A stretch of DNA of 48,445 bases from NCBI GenBank assembly GCA_900545305.1, contig UQYD01000011.1:1-48445 (forward strand), written 5' to 3'. The position numbers were made by a program, and so were the translations under genes. The notes under the pieces are model-generated. The model was not told the DNA's origin. It saw nothing but the letters and a program-made list of their open reading frames with translations, and did no database searches. Shown here one piece after another: positions 17,406 to 26,666 of the stretch (positions are counted from its first letter, which is position 1; every line of letters starts with the position of its first letter). Source of the stretch: an uncultured Eubacterium sp. Lineage in GTDB: Bacteria > Bacillota > Clostridia > Lachnospirales > CAG-274.

Positions 17406-19325
17406 TTATGTATAGACAATAATTTTAGTATTTTGATTTATAACCGTTTTTTCCTTAGGGAACTGTTTAACTACAGTTTTTCCCTCACCTACAACCTGTA
17501 AATTTATATTGTTTTTTGTCAATTCCTGTCTTAATTTGTCTACATTTTGTCCTACATAATTTTCAACAGTAAATGTACCTATGCCTTTCATTTTTTGCTC
17601 ATTTTCATTGTATATAGGTTCTATGCCTAAGTATGGCAAAGAGTTGGCAAGTATTTCTTTCATTACCGGACCTGCCACCTGTCCTCCATAGTATACCCCC
17701 TTTGGTTCATCAATAAGCACCAATGTAATTACCTGTGGTTTTTCAGCCGGAGCAAAGGCACAAAAACTGGCTATATACTTGCCTGAGCGTCTTGGTAATT
17801 TTTCACTTGTGGCAGTCTTTCCACCTATTCTAAAGCCGGGAATATAAGCCTTATTTCCTGTGCCTATTTCTACTACACTTTCAAGAATAGCTCTCATAGT
17901 GTCAGAGGTTTCTTTTGATAAAATCTGTGTTCCATTTCCATATTCAAACTCTTTCACAATATCTCCTTTTTCATCACTTAAAGCCTTAGCAACATGAGGT
18001 GTAACCAATCTACCACCATTTATAGATGCCGAAATAGCTCTTATAAGCTGTATTGGCGTAATCTGCAAGGACTGACCAAAGCCCATTGTGGCAAGTTCTA
18101 CCGGTCCTATTTTATCCTTTTTGTACATAATACCAACAGCCTCACCAGGCAAATCTACACCAGTTTTTCTATCAAAGCCAAATTTAATAAGAAAATCATA
18201 AAATTGAGAACTTCCCAATCTTTCTGCTACGTCCATAAAAACAGGGTTACAACTGTTCTGTACCCCTTGTACAAAGGTTTCTGAACCATGACTTCTGGGA
18301 GAACGCCAACACTTGATATATCTACCACCTACTGTTCTGCCACCACCACAGTTAAAAGTATCATCAGGTTTTACAACTCCAGCCTGCAAACCGGCTGATG
18401 ATGTAATAACCTTAAATGTAGACCCCGGTTCATAGGTATCATTAATATTGAAATTTCTCCACATTTGATTTAAGGCATAGTTTTTGTCCTTTACTTCTTC
18501 CGTAGTATTTAATTTATAGGGTTCGTTTAAATTAAAATCAGGTTTACAAGCCATAGCCAATATTTCCCCATTTTGTGGATTCATCATTATTACAGAACCT
18601 CTTTTTGCATTTTTACCTATAACAGCCTTTTCCAAAGTCTGTTCTGCATACTGCTGTAAATTAATATCTAAAGTCGTAACTAAATTATAACCCTCTTTTG
18701 CCGGCTTTCTATCCTGTTCACTATTTTTTAACTCATCACCTCTACCGTCTGTCTGAGTTAGTATCTTTCCCTTTTCACCCTTTAAATATTGTTCATACTT
18801 AGCCTCAAGACCAATGATACCTTGATTATCCTTTCCTACAAAACCAATGACGTGGGAAGCTAAATTATTAAAGGGATAAATCCTCTGTATATCCTCATCT
18901 ACAACAACACCTTTTAAATTAAGGTCTGATATTTCCTTGCCCTTAGCCTTATCTACTTTTGTTTTTATACGCATTAAGGCAACTCTTTTGTTTATTTTTT
19001 CAAGGGTTTCTGTATAGTCTAAATCTAGTTTTTCAGAAAGTATCTTTGCAACCTTTTCAGGTTCTTTAACCTGTGCGTGAATAACGCTTATAGCAGAAAC
19101 ACTTTTAGATGTTGCTATAGGTGTATTGTTTCTATCTAATATTTGTCCCCTGACCGGCGAAATAAGTCTGTCCCTTGTCTGCTGTTCAAAAGCCAATTTC
19201 TGATAAAAAGGTCCTTTAAAATATTGTATGTAAAAAATTCTAAAAATAAGGCATAAAAGCAAAAACTCAAATACAAAAAGCATAAAAGCTAATCTACGCC
19301 TTGATTTTAAGGTCACTCTTTCCAT
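17406..19325 (-). CDS. Class B penicillin-binding protein, SpoVD-like, one PASTA domain
   Basis: Transpeptidase of 639 residues that crosslinks peptidoglycan. It has an N-terminal membrane anchor at about 12-34, a dimerisation domain with SPVRGQILDRNNTPIA, and the catalytic motifs STFK (in EPGSTFKVITS), SCN (in QNSCNP) and KTA in GGKTATSE where KTG is usual. The C-terminal ~65 residues look like a PASTA domain. The order PBP-murE-murF-mraY-murD-SEDS matches spoVD-murE-mraY-murD-spoVE of Bacillus subtilis, so this is more likely the SpoVD-type enzyme; a role in vegetative division cannot be excluded. AGGTGAT precedes the ATG. Confidence 0.9.
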   Translation of the reverse strand: MERVTLKSRRRLAFMLFVFEFLLLCLIFRIFYIQYFKGPFYQKLAFEQQTRDRLISPVRGQILDRNNTPIATSKSVSAISVIHAQVKEPEKVAKILSEKLDLDYTETLEKINKRVALMRIKTKVDKAKGKEISDLNLKGVVVDEDIQRIYPFNNLASHVIGFVGKDNQGIIGLEAKYEQYLKGEKGKILTQTDGRGDELKNSEQDRKPAKEGYNLVTTLDINLQQYAEQTLEKAVIGKNAKRGSVIMMNPQNGEILAMACKPDFNLNEPYKLNTTEEVKDKNYALNQMWRNFNINDTYEPGSTFKVITSSAGLQAGVVKPDDTFNCGGGRTVGGRYIKCWRSPRSHGSETFVQGVQNSCNPVFMDVAERLGSSQFYDFLIKFGFDRKTGVDLPGEAVGIMYKKDKIGPVELATMGFGQSLQITPIQLIRAISASINGGRLVTPHVAKALSDEKGDIVKEFEYGNGTQILSKETSDTMRAILESVVEIGTGNKAYIPGFRIGGKTATSEKLPRRSGKYIASFCAFAPAEKPQVITLVLIDEPKGVYYGGQVAGPVMKEILANSLPYLGIEPIYNENEQKMKGIGTFTVENYVGQNVDKLRQELTKNNINLQVVGEGKTVVKQFPKEKTVINQNTKIIVYT

Positions 19326-19349
19326 AATATCACCTGTATTTCTTTATAT

Positions 19350-19378
19350 ATTATATTATGAAAAAGTTATGTTAATAA
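19350..19378 (-). promoter_or_regulatory. Possible promoter of the SpoVD-like operon
   Basis: TATAAT (19355-19350) is preceded at 17 bases by a weak -35 box, TTATTA (19378-19373). It lies between the upstream terminator and the PBP gene, so some promoter is needed here; this is the best sigma-A candidate I see. Confidence 0.35.
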
Positions 19379-19379
19379 C

Positions 19380-19406
19380 AAAAAAGGTAGGCTTTTCGCC
19401 TACCTT
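19380..19406 (-). terminator. Terminator of the ATP-grasp gene
   Basis: On the minus strand AAGGTAGGC (19406-19398), loop GAAAA, GCCTACCTT (19392-19384), then U residues to 19380. Confidence 0.9.
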
Positions 19407-19423
19407 GATATGTACAATTTATT

Positions 19424-20158
19424 TTATAAATCAAAAGCACATTCATCTTCTGTATTAGTCAACTCTGCCCATCTGGCAGTTCTGAATTTTGCATATTTTA
19501 TCACATCTAATCCATATGAGCCTATGGAACAAGAGGCATTAACTTCAACAACTAGAGTTTTGTCATTGTCAGTTACACCAAAATCTATAGCATATGCCTT
19601 AGGCGAATCTGTAAAATCATTTATACAGCTTTCAATAACCTTATAATCCGGATATACTCTCCAATCTCCCTTATAGTGTCTGACATCTAACACTTTACCA
19701 TATCTTACAAACACTCTATATTCAGATACAAAATTTACTATTTCGCTTACATAAACTTTTTGGTCTATCCCACACATTCCACAACCAATAAGGTCTTTTG
19801 CCTGTCTAACAATTCTGCCATTAAAGGTTTTATTATTTATAGGCTTTACAAATACATTCCATAATTCTGGATTTGAATTAATAGTATCTATTGTAGATTT
19901 CCATATTTTTCTACCAAAATATTTTCTTATACTTTTAGGATAATCAATATTCGGTACTTCTATTCCAAAATCATGTAATCTAGTTTTAACTGGTCCAAAA
20001 AAAGCAACTATTACATCATTTTTCTCTGATACTTTTAATTGTTCATAATTATGAAAAAATACTATTTCAAACCCCATTTCCTTAAAGCCTGCGTAAGCAT
20101 TAAAAAAATCATAATCTAAAGGTAGCCCATTTTTATCACATTGTACGAAAACTTTCAT
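19424..20158 (-). CDS. ATP-grasp-like protein of unknown substrate
   Basis: The 244-residue protein shows features of an ATP-grasp fold. A lysine-bearing strand, NVFVKPINNKTFNGRIV, is at about 102-118. SEYRVFVRYGKVLDVRHYKG is in the middle, and the C-terminal AIDFGVTDNDKTLVVEVNAS has the acidic/asparagine pattern that binds the ATP magnesium ions. The layout resembles the R2K-clade ATP-grasp proteins (formerly DUF4343), whose substrates are mostly unknown; assignment to that clade is by eye and tentative. There is no signal peptide or membrane segment. GAGGGG precedes the ATG, and terminators on both sides (20214-20238 and 19380-19406) make it a single-gene unit. Confidence 0.65.
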   Translation of the reverse strand: MKVFVQCDKNGLPLDYDFFNAYAGFKEMGFEIVFFHNYEQLKVSEKNDVIVAFFGPVKTRLHDFGIEVPNIDYPKSIRKYFGRKIWKSTIDTINSNPELWNVFVKPINNKTFNGRIVRQAKDLIGCGMCGIDQKVYVSEIVNFVSEYRVFVRYGKVLDVRHYKGDWRVYPDYKVIESCINDFTDSPKAYAIDFGVTDNDKTLVVEVNASCSIGSYGLDVIKYAKFRTARWAELTNTEDECAFDL

Positions 20159-20213
20159 TTTAACCCCTCATTTTCTTAATATTAATAAACTTATTGCACT
20201 TAATTTTACTATG

Positions 20214-20238
20214 AAAAAATGACAGCCATAAGACTGCC
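20214..20238 (-). terminator. Terminator of lepA-hemW
   Basis: On the minus strand GGCAGTC (20238-20232), loop TTAT, GGCTGTC (20227-20221) pair with two G-U wobbles, followed by ATTTTTT. Confidence 0.75.
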
Positions 20239-20245
20239 CTTTACT

Positions 20246-21343
20246 CTACACAAAATCCACAAAAACTGTATTTGCCAAATCTAAACCTTTTCTTGTAAGT
20301 CTTATATTATCTCCACACTTTTCCAATAGCCCGTCTGAAATATGGGTATTTATTGCTTTTCCGTAAATATCATATATATTTTCATCATAAAGTTTTCGGA
20401 AATCATTTATATTAATGCCCTCATTTCTTCTAAGACCTAAAAACATAAATTCGGAATAAATATCCTCTTTTGTAAGTTCTTCGTCTTCCACTACATAAGT
20501 ACCGGCAATATAGTCATTCATATTTTCAGTATTTTTAAGTCGATGATTATTCACAAGGCTTGATGCACCAAGCCCAAAGCCCTTATAATCTCCCCTTATC
20601 CAATACACATTGTTATGAATTGACTCTTTTCCTTCTTTTGCAAAATTGGAAATCTCATATTGATGAAAACCTTTTTCTTTTAGGAAATCCTGTGCAAAAT
20701 GGTACATTTCTCTATCCTGTATCTCATTAGGCAGGTTTAAGTCCATATCGTAAAAAGGTGTACCTTCTTCAATAATAAGACTGTAAGCTGAAATATGCTG
20801 AGGCTCTAAAGCACATACATTTTCAAGACTTTCTTTCCATTCCTCAAAAGTTTGGTCCGGCAAGTCAAACATCAAATCCACATTTATATTGTCAAAACCT
20901 GAATTTCTAGCCATAGTATAGGAATGTAAAAACTCCTCAACAGTATGAATTCTGCCTAATTTTTTCAAGTGATGATTTTGCCAAGCCTGTAAACCCATAC
21001 TTATTCTGTTAATACCAAAGGTCTTGTAAGCCTTTAATTTTTCTTCTGTCAATGTACCGGGGTTTGCTTCTATTGTAATTTCGCAGTTTTTATCAAAAGT
21101 AAACTTTTCAAGGGCAGTAAAAATCTGCCCTATTAAACTACTTTCAATAACTGACGGTGTACCCCCACCAATAAAGACACTTTTTACAACATTGTCAGTT
21201 TCAAAAGTCTTTATTTCTCTGACAAGAGAGTTAATATACTCCTGTCTACATTCCATATTTGGAAAGCTGAGGAAATCACAGTATTTACACTTGCTTACGC
21301 AAAAAGGTATGTGTATATATAATGCTATTTTATTATTCATCAT
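20246..21343 (-). CDS. hemW: HemW-type radical SAM protein
   Basis: Radical SAM protein of 365 residues with the [4Fe-4S] motif CVSKCKYC at residues 15-22, then FIGGGTPS and INRISMGLQAW. The family, long misnamed oxygen-independent coproporphyrinogen III oxidase, is now known as HemW, a haem-binding protein proposed to load haem onto target enzymes; HemW lacks the residues needed for HemN activity. The start (ATG 21343, or ATG 21340) lies inside the last codons of lepA and no strong ribosome binding site is visible, which points to translational coupling. lepA-hemW adjacency is conserved in Firmicutes, but the hrcA-grpE-dnaK genes that often follow are absent. Confidence 0.93.
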   Translation of the reverse strand: MMNNKIALYIHIPFCVSKCKYCDFLSFPNMECRQEYINSLVREIKTFETDNVVKSVFIGGGTPSVIESSLIGQIFTALEKFTFDKNCEITIEANPGTLTEEKLKAYKTFGINRISMGLQAWQNHHLKKLGRIHTVEEFLHSYTMARNSGFDNINVDLMFDLPDQTFEEWKESLENVCALEPQHISAYSLIIEEGTPFYDMDLNLPNEIQDREMYHFAQDFLKEKGFHQYEISNFAKEGKESIHNNVYWIRGDYKGFGLGASSLVNNHRLKNTENMNDYIAGTYVVEDEELTKEDIYSEFMFLGLRRNEGININDFRKLYDENIYDIYGKAINTHISDGLLEKCGDNIRLTRKGLDLANTVFVDFV

Positions 21344-23147
21344 CAAGTTTGAGAACGGACATAAATGCTGCCTGTGGAACTTCTACACTACCAACCTGAC
21401 GCATTCTCTTTTTACCTTCCTTCTGCTTTTCAAGAAGTTTCTTCTTACGAGAAATATCGCCACCGTAACACTTAGCAAGTACGTCTTTTCTATATGCTGA
21501 AATAGTTTCCCTTGCAATTACCTTATTACCAATGGCTGCCTGAATAGGAATTTCAAACTGATGTCTTGGAATTTCCTTCTTTAACTTTTCAGCCATTTTT
21601 CTACCCTTTTCTGCTGCACTATCTTCGTGAACAATAAAGCTAAGGGCATCTACAACTTCTCTATTTACAAGCATATCAAGTTTAACAAGTTTACTTTCTC
21701 TGTATCCGATTAATTCGTAGTCAAAACTTGCGTAACCTCTTGAACGAGATTTAAGAACGTCAAAGAAATCGTATATAATTTCATTTAATGGTAATTTATA
21801 ATTAAGTACGGCTCTTGTAGACTCAATATATTCCATACCTAAATATTCGCCACGTCTTTGCTGGCAAAGTTCCATAATTGTACCAATGTACTCTGTTGGA
21901 AGTATAATTTCAGCCTTTACAATAGGTTCTTCCATTTTAACGATTGTACTTGGGTCTGGTAAATCACTAGGATTAGATAAGTCGAAATGAGTACCGTCTG
22001 TTAAATAAACCTTGTAAATAACAGATGGAGCAGTTGTAACCAAATCAAGGTTATATTCTCTTTCCAATCTTTCCTGAATAATTTCCAAATGTAATAAACC
22101 TAAGAAACCACAACGGAAACCAAAACCTAAGGCTACAGAAGTTTCTGCTTCGAAATTAAGAGCTGCATCATTTAACTGTAACTTTTCAAGAGCATCTCTT
22201 AAATCCTGATATCTTGAACCGTCTGCTGGGAATATACCACAGTAAACCATTGAATTTACTTTCTTATAACCAGGTAAAGCCTCTTTAACCGGATTATTTG
22301 CAAGAGTTACAGTATCACCGGTATGAGTATCTCTTACATTTTTGATACTTGCTGTTAAGTAACCTACATCACCGGCCTGTAATTTTTCAGTAGGAATAAA
22401 CTGACCTGCACCAAAAGCACCAACTTCAACAACATCAAATTCCTTGTTAGTTGCCATAAAGCGAACTCTATCGCCCTTCTTTACAGTACCGTCAAAGACA
22501 CGCATAAATACTATAACGCCCTTATAGCTATCATAAAAGCTGTCGAAAATAAGTGCCTTTAAAGGAGCATTTTCATCGCCCTCCGGAGCAGGAATATCTT
22601 CAATAATCTTTTTAAATACTTGGTCAATATTAATATCAGCCTTTGCTGAAATAAGAGGAGCATCTTCTGCATCAAGACCAATAACGTCTTCAATTTCAGC
22701 CTTTACTCTGTCTGGGTCAGCACTAGGTAAATCAATTTTGTTAATAACCGGCACTACTTCAAGGTCATTATCTAAAGCAAGATAAACATTTGCCAAAGTC
22801 TGTGCCTCTACACCCTGTGCAGCATCTACTACAAGTATAGCACCGTCACAAGCTGCCAAACTTCTTGATACTTCATAGTTAAAGTCAACGTGTCCCGGAG
22901 TATCAATTAAGTTAAGTGTATATTCCTGTCCGTCTTCTGCCTTATAAATAAGACGAACAGCCTGTGCCTTAATTGTAATACCTCTTTCTCTTTCAAGGTC
23001 CATATTATCAAGAACCTGTGCCTGCATTTCTCTTTCTGTCAAAAGACCGGAACGCTGTATAAGTCTATCAGCTAATGTAGACTTACCGTGGTCAATATGG
23101 GCTACAATACTAAAGTTTCTAATTCTCGATTGTCTATCAGAACTCAT
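21333..23147 (-). CDS. lepA: Elongation factor 4 (LepA)
   Basis: Ribosome-associated GTPase of 604 residues, the typical length. The G1 motif is in VAHIDHGKSTLADRLI, G3 is DTPGHVDF and G4 is NKIDLPSADP. The C-terminal LepA-specific domain contains GDISRKKKLLEKQKEGKKRM. It acts on stalled or misassembled ribosomes and contributes to ribosome biogenesis. A promoter lies 44 bases upstream. hemW overlaps its 3' end. Confidence 0.97.
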   Translation of the reverse strand: MSSDRQSRIRNFSIVAHIDHGKSTLADRLIQRSGLLTEREMQAQVLDNMDLERERGITIKAQAVRLIYKAEDGQEYTLNLIDTPGHVDFNYEVSRSLAACDGAILVVDAAQGVEAQTLANVYLALDNDLEVVPVINKIDLPSADPDRVKAEIEDVIGLDAEDAPLISAKADINIDQVFKKIIEDIPAPEGDENAPLKALIFDSFYDSYKGVIVFMRVFDGTVKKGDRVRFMATNKEFDVVEVGAFGAGQFIPTEKLQAGDVGYLTASIKNVRDTHTGDTVTLANNPVKEALPGYKKVNSMVYCGIFPADGSRYQDLRDALEKLQLNDAALNFEAETSVALGFGFRCGFLGLLHLEIIQERLEREYNLDLVTTAPSVIYKVYLTDGTHFDLSNPSDLPDPSTIVKMEEPIVKAEIILPTEYIGTIMELCQQRRGEYLGMEYIESTRAVLNYKLPLNEIIYDFFDVLKSRSRGYASFDYELIGYRESKLVKLDMLVNREVVDALSFIVHEDSAAEKGRKMAEKLKKEIPRHQFEIPIQAAIGNKVIARETISAYRKDVLAKCYGGDISRKKKLLEKQKEGKKRMRQVGSVEVPQAAFMSVLKLDDE

Positions 23148-23190
23148 TTATATTCTCCTTACTAAATTTCTCTATACATATTTGCCCATT

Positions 23191-23220
23191 ATTATAACAT
23201 ATTAACCACCTTAAAAGCAA
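23191..23220 (-). promoter_or_regulatory. Promoter of lepA-hemW
   Basis: TTGCTT (23220-23215), an 18-base spacer, and TATAAT (23196-23191) preceded by TGT (extended -10). Confidence 0.7.
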
Positions 23221-23270
23221 TTAATATGAAAAAAGTTTTCAAACTTTGTAAAAATTTTTATATAAAACTA

Positions 23271-23299
23271 TTGACAAATTATATTTATGGTGGTACAAT
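23271..23299 (+). promoter_or_regulatory. Promoter of the RHH-clpB operon
   Basis: Perfect TTGACA (23271-23276), 17 bases, and TACAAT (23294-23299) with an extended -10 TGG. No CIRCE or tandem GGTCAAA (CtsR-type) sequence is visible around it, which is notable for a clpB operon. Confidence 0.87.
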
Positions 23300-23323
23300 G
23301 TATTTACAAACGGAGGTGAAGGT

Positions 23324-23968
23324 ATGGCAAACAGTGTATACAGCATAGTTCTCAATGATGCTGTTGTTGAGGCAATAGACCGACTAGCTTACCAAAATGG
23401 TACAAACAGGTCTAGTATGATTAATAGAATATTGGCAGAAAGAGTGTCATACACAACTCCTGAACAGAGAATAAAGAATATTTTAGGCTATGTAGAAAAG
23501 AGCCTTGATTCCTCAGAACTGTTTCAGATTTTAATGAATACGGGAGATTCCTCCCTTAACATTAAAAGCCCTTTTAAATACAAATACAACCCTAGTGTTA
23601 AGTACCAAGTCGTCCTTAACAAAGGTGGAAGTAATAAAAAAGGCGAATTGAGAGTGACAATGCGAACTCAGAACTCCACCCTTTTAGAGGAATTGGATAA
23701 GTTCCTCAATGTATGGAGTGCCATAGAACTTAAATACCTTGACGGGAAAATGCCTTGCGAATTGTCTTTCACAATTTCCAAAGGTAAATATGTTCGTGAG
23801 TTATATCTGCCAACTGACCAATATGATGAAAATACCATTGGCAGTTTAATAACAGCATATATTGAAAACTTTGACAGTGTAATGAAATTTTATTTTGATA
23901 CCAATGATTCGGCAAAAGCCGAAAAAATGTATCTTAAAAATCTTGAAAAAGCAGACTATATTATTTAG
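23324..23968 (+). CDS. Ribbon-helix-helix domain protein, unknown C-terminal domain
   Basis: A 214-residue protein whose first ~42 residues look like a ribbon-helix-helix DNA-binding domain: strand VYSIVLN, helix DAVVEAIDRLAYQNG, turn TNRSSM, helix INRILAERV. The remaining ~170 residues contain a region rich in beta strands (SVKYQVVLNKGG, GELRVTMRTQ, CELSFTISKGKYVRELYLP) and I do not recognise it. GGAGGTG precedes the ATG and a near-consensus promoter lies upstream. clpB begins 11 bases after its stop codon with no terminator, so both are on one transcript. A regulator of the operon is the simplest reading, but this is inference from the domain and position. Confidence 0.75.
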   Translation: MANSVYSIVLNDAVVEAIDRLAYQNGTNRSSMINRILAERVSYTTPEQRIKNILGYVEKSLDSSELFQILMNTGDSSLNIKSPFKYKYNPSVKYQVVLNKGGSNKKGELRVTMRTQNSTLLEELDKFLNVWSAIELKYLDGKMPCELSFTISKGKYVRELYLPTDQYDENTIGSLITAYIENFDSVMKFYFDTNDSAKAEKMYLKNLEKADYII

Positions 23969-23979
23969 GGGGTTTGTTT

Positions 23980-26577
23980 ATGAATTTAGAGAAATTTACA
24001 CAAAAATCATTAGAGGCTTTACAGCTTGCCCAAAGTCTTGCTGCAGAGCATAACAACACCCAAATAGAAGAATGTCATCTTTTATACGCAGTAATTGCTC
24101 AAGACGGTGGCATTGGTGCAGAAATATTCAGAAAAATGGGTGTTGATGTAAATCAGCTTGCTTTTGATGTGAAACAGGCAGTTTCTTCTCTCCCTGGCGT
24201 TACCGGTTCAGGTGTAGAACAAGGAAAAATATATATTTCAGCTGATGTAAACACAATTCTTGCAAAGGCTGAAAGTATTGCATCTTCTATGAAAGATGAA
24301 TATGTAAGTACAGAACACATTATTCAGGCTATTATTGAAAGTCCTGATACAAAAGTAAGTGGAATATTAAAGAAACACAATATCAGAAAGCCAGAGTTTT
24401 TAAAGGCTATGAAAGAGATTAGAGGTAATACTAGAGTGACAACAGACAGACCAGAATCAACTTATGAAGCTCTTACAAAATACGGTCAGGACCTTGTTTC
24501 TCAAGCTGAAAAAGGCAAACTTGACCCTGTTATTGGTAGAGATACAGAAATTAGAAATGTAATTAGAATACTTTCAAGAAAAACTAAAAATAACCCTGTT
24601 CTTATTGGTGAACCTGGTGTTGGTAAAACAGCTATTGTTGAAGGTCTTGCAATGAGAATTGTAAAAGGCGATGTACCGGACAACTTAAAGGACAGAAGAA
24701 TTTTCTCACTTGATATGGGTGCATTGATTGCTGGTGCTAAGTACCAAGGTGAATTTGAAGAAAGATTAAAAGCCGTTCTTCAGGAAATTAAGAAATCAGA
24801 CGGCAAGATTATTATGTTCATTGATGAGTTACACACTATTGTAGGTGCTGGTAAGGGTCAAGGTGCTATGGACGCCGGTAACTTGTTAAAGCCTATGCTT
24901 GCAAGAGGTGAGCTCCACTGTATCGGTGCTACAACACTTAATGAATACAGACAGTACATTGAAAAAGATGCAGCCCTTGAAAGACGTTTCCAACCTGTTA
25001 TGGTAAATGAGCCTACAGTTGAGGATACAATTACTATTTTAAGAGGTTTAAAGGAAAGATACGAGCTTTACCACAATGTAACTATTCAGGATAATGCCAT
25101 TATAGCAGCTGCTACACTTTCTGACAGATACATCACTGACAGATTCCTTCCTGATAAGGCTATTGACCTTATTGATGAAGCTTGTGCTACTATAAAGACA
25201 GAAATGAATTCTATGCCAACTGAATTGGATGAAATTAATCGTAAGATTATGCAGCTCCAGATTGAGGAAATGGCACTTAAGAAAGAAGACGACAAACTTT
25301 CTAAGGAAAGACTTGAAAGAATCCGTAAGGAACTTTCTGAACACCGTGAGGAATTTAATGCTTTAAAGGCTAAGTGGGAAAACGAAAAGAAAGACATTGA
25401 CAGTGTTTCTGAAATTAAGCAGAAGATTGATGACATTAATCATCAGATTGAAATTGCTCAGAGAAATTCTGACTATGCAAAAGCTAGTAAACTTATGTAT
25501 GAAGAATTGCCTAAGTTAAAATCTCAGCTTGAAAATGCTAATGAATCAGCTGAAGACAAGGAAAATAAACTTCTCCGTACAAAGGTTACAGAAGAAGAAA
25601 TAGCTATGATTGTTGGTCGTTGGACCGGTATTCCTGTTTCTAAACTTATGGAAAGCGAAAGAAAGAAACTTCTTGACCTTGATAAAATTCTCCACAAGAG
25701 AGTTATTGGTCAGGACGAAGCAGTCCAGACAGTTACTGATGCTATTATTCGTTCAAGAGCCGGTATACAGGACCCTAACAGACCAATAGGTTCATTCTTA
25801 TTCTTAGGTCCTACTGGTGTAGGTAAAACAGAGCTTGCAAAAGCCCTTGCTGAGGCACTTTTTGATGATGAGAGAAACATTGTCAGAATTGATATGAGTG
25901 AATATATGGAGAAATATTCTGTGAGCCGTCTTGTGGGAGCTCCTCCAGGATATGTAGGCTATGAAGAAGGTGGTCAGCTTACAGAGGCTGTAAGAAGAAA
26001 ACCATATTCAGTAGTCCTCTTTGATGAAATTGAAAAGGCTCACCCAGACGTTTTCAATATACTTTTACAGGTACTTGATGACGGTAGAATTACTGATTCA
26101 CAGGGCAGAACTATAGACTTTAAGAACACAATTATTATCCTTACTTCTAACTTAGGTTCTAGCTTTATACTTGACGGTATTCAGCCAGACAACACTATTA
26201 GTGAAGAAGCCAGAGAACAGGTTAGTAACTTACTTAAATCCCAGTTCAGACCAGAATTCCTTAACAGAATTGATGAGATTGTATTCTACAAACCATTAGC
26301 TAAAACTGAAATTACCAGCATTGTTGACCTTATGCTCCACTCTCTTGAAAATAGACTTGCCGACAAGCAACTTAAACTTGAGGTAACTCCTAGTGCTAAG
26401 GACTTCATTATAGACAGTGGTTATGACCCTGTTTACGGTGCAAGACCTTTAAAGAGATTTATACAGAGCCATATTGAAACACTTGTTGGTAGGATGATAA
26501 TTGCAGAAGACCTTGCCCCAGATACTACAATCGTTGTAGATTATGACGGCAATAAGTTGGTTGCAAGTAGTAAGTAA
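23980..26577 (+). CDS. clpB: ClpB disaggregase
   Basis: Hexameric AAA+ chaperone that pulls proteins out of aggregates together with DnaK. The 865 residues show an N-domain with Clp repeats (1-150), the first ATPase domain with GEPGVGKT near 209, a long charged coiled-coil middle domain (about 400-530) that distinguishes ClpB from ClpA and ClpC, and the second ATPase domain with GPTGVGKT near 609. I chose ATG 23980 over the in-frame TTG at 23974, because TAGGGGG (23966-23972) is 7 bases before the ATG and touches the TTG. It is the second gene of an operon with the RHH protein and ends at a strong terminator. Confidence 0.96.
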   Translation: MNLEKFTQKSLEALQLAQSLAAEHNNTQIEECHLLYAVIAQDGGIGAEIFRKMGVDVNQLAFDVKQAVSSLPGVTGSGVEQGKIYISADVNTILAKAESIASSMKDEYVSTEHIIQAIIESPDTKVSGILKKHNIRKPEFLKAMKEIRGNTRVTTDRPESTYEALTKYGQDLVSQAEKGKLDPVIGRDTEIRNVIRILSRKTKNNPVLIGEPGVGKTAIVEGLAMRIVKGDVPDNLKDRRIFSLDMGALIAGAKYQGEFEERLKAVLQEIKKSDGKIIMFIDELHTIVGAGKGQGAMDAGNLLKPMLARGELHCIGATTLNEYRQYIEKDAALERRFQPVMVNEPTVEDTITILRGLKERYELYHNVTIQDNAIIAAATLSDRYITDRFLPDKAIDLIDEACATIKTEMNSMPTELDEINRKIMQLQIEEMALKKEDDKLSKERLERIRKELSEHREEFNALKAKWENEKKDIDSVSEIKQKIDDINHQIEIAQRNSDYAKASKLMYEELPKLKSQLENANESAEDKENKLLRTKVTEEEIAMIVGRWTGIPVSKLMESERKKLLDLDKILHKRVIGQDEAVQTVTDAIIRSRAGIQDPNRPIGSFLFLGPTGVGKTELAKALAEALFDDERNIVRIDMSEYMEKYSVSRLVGAPPGYVGYEEGGQLTEAVRRKPYSVVLFDEIEKAHPDVFNILLQVLDDGRITDSQGRTIDFKNTIIILTSNLGSSFILDGIQPDNTISEEAREQVSNLLKSQFRPEFLNRIDEIVFYKPLAKTEITSIVDLMLHSLENRLADKQLKLEVTPSAKDFIIDSGYDPVYGARPLKRFIQSHIETLVGRMIIAEDLAPDTTIVVDYDGNKLVASSK

Positions 26578-26628
26578 GAAGTCAGGACTATCTAAAAAGT
26601 CTTGGTTTAAATAAATTCTCCTTAATAG

Positions 26629-26664
26629 ATAAGGCGTGGATTGATTTCCACGCCTTATTTTTTT
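26629..26664 (+). terminator. Terminator of clpB
   Basis: ATAAGGCGTGGA (26629-26640), loop TTGATT, TCCACGCCTTAT (26647-26658): a perfect 12-base stem, then six T. Confidence 0.92.
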
Positions 26665-26666
26665 AC

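Noticed and set aside
25048..25436. Two open frames opposite clpB
   Set aside because: They overlap the ClpB middle domain on the other strand, lack initiation signals and look like shadows of its codon pattern.
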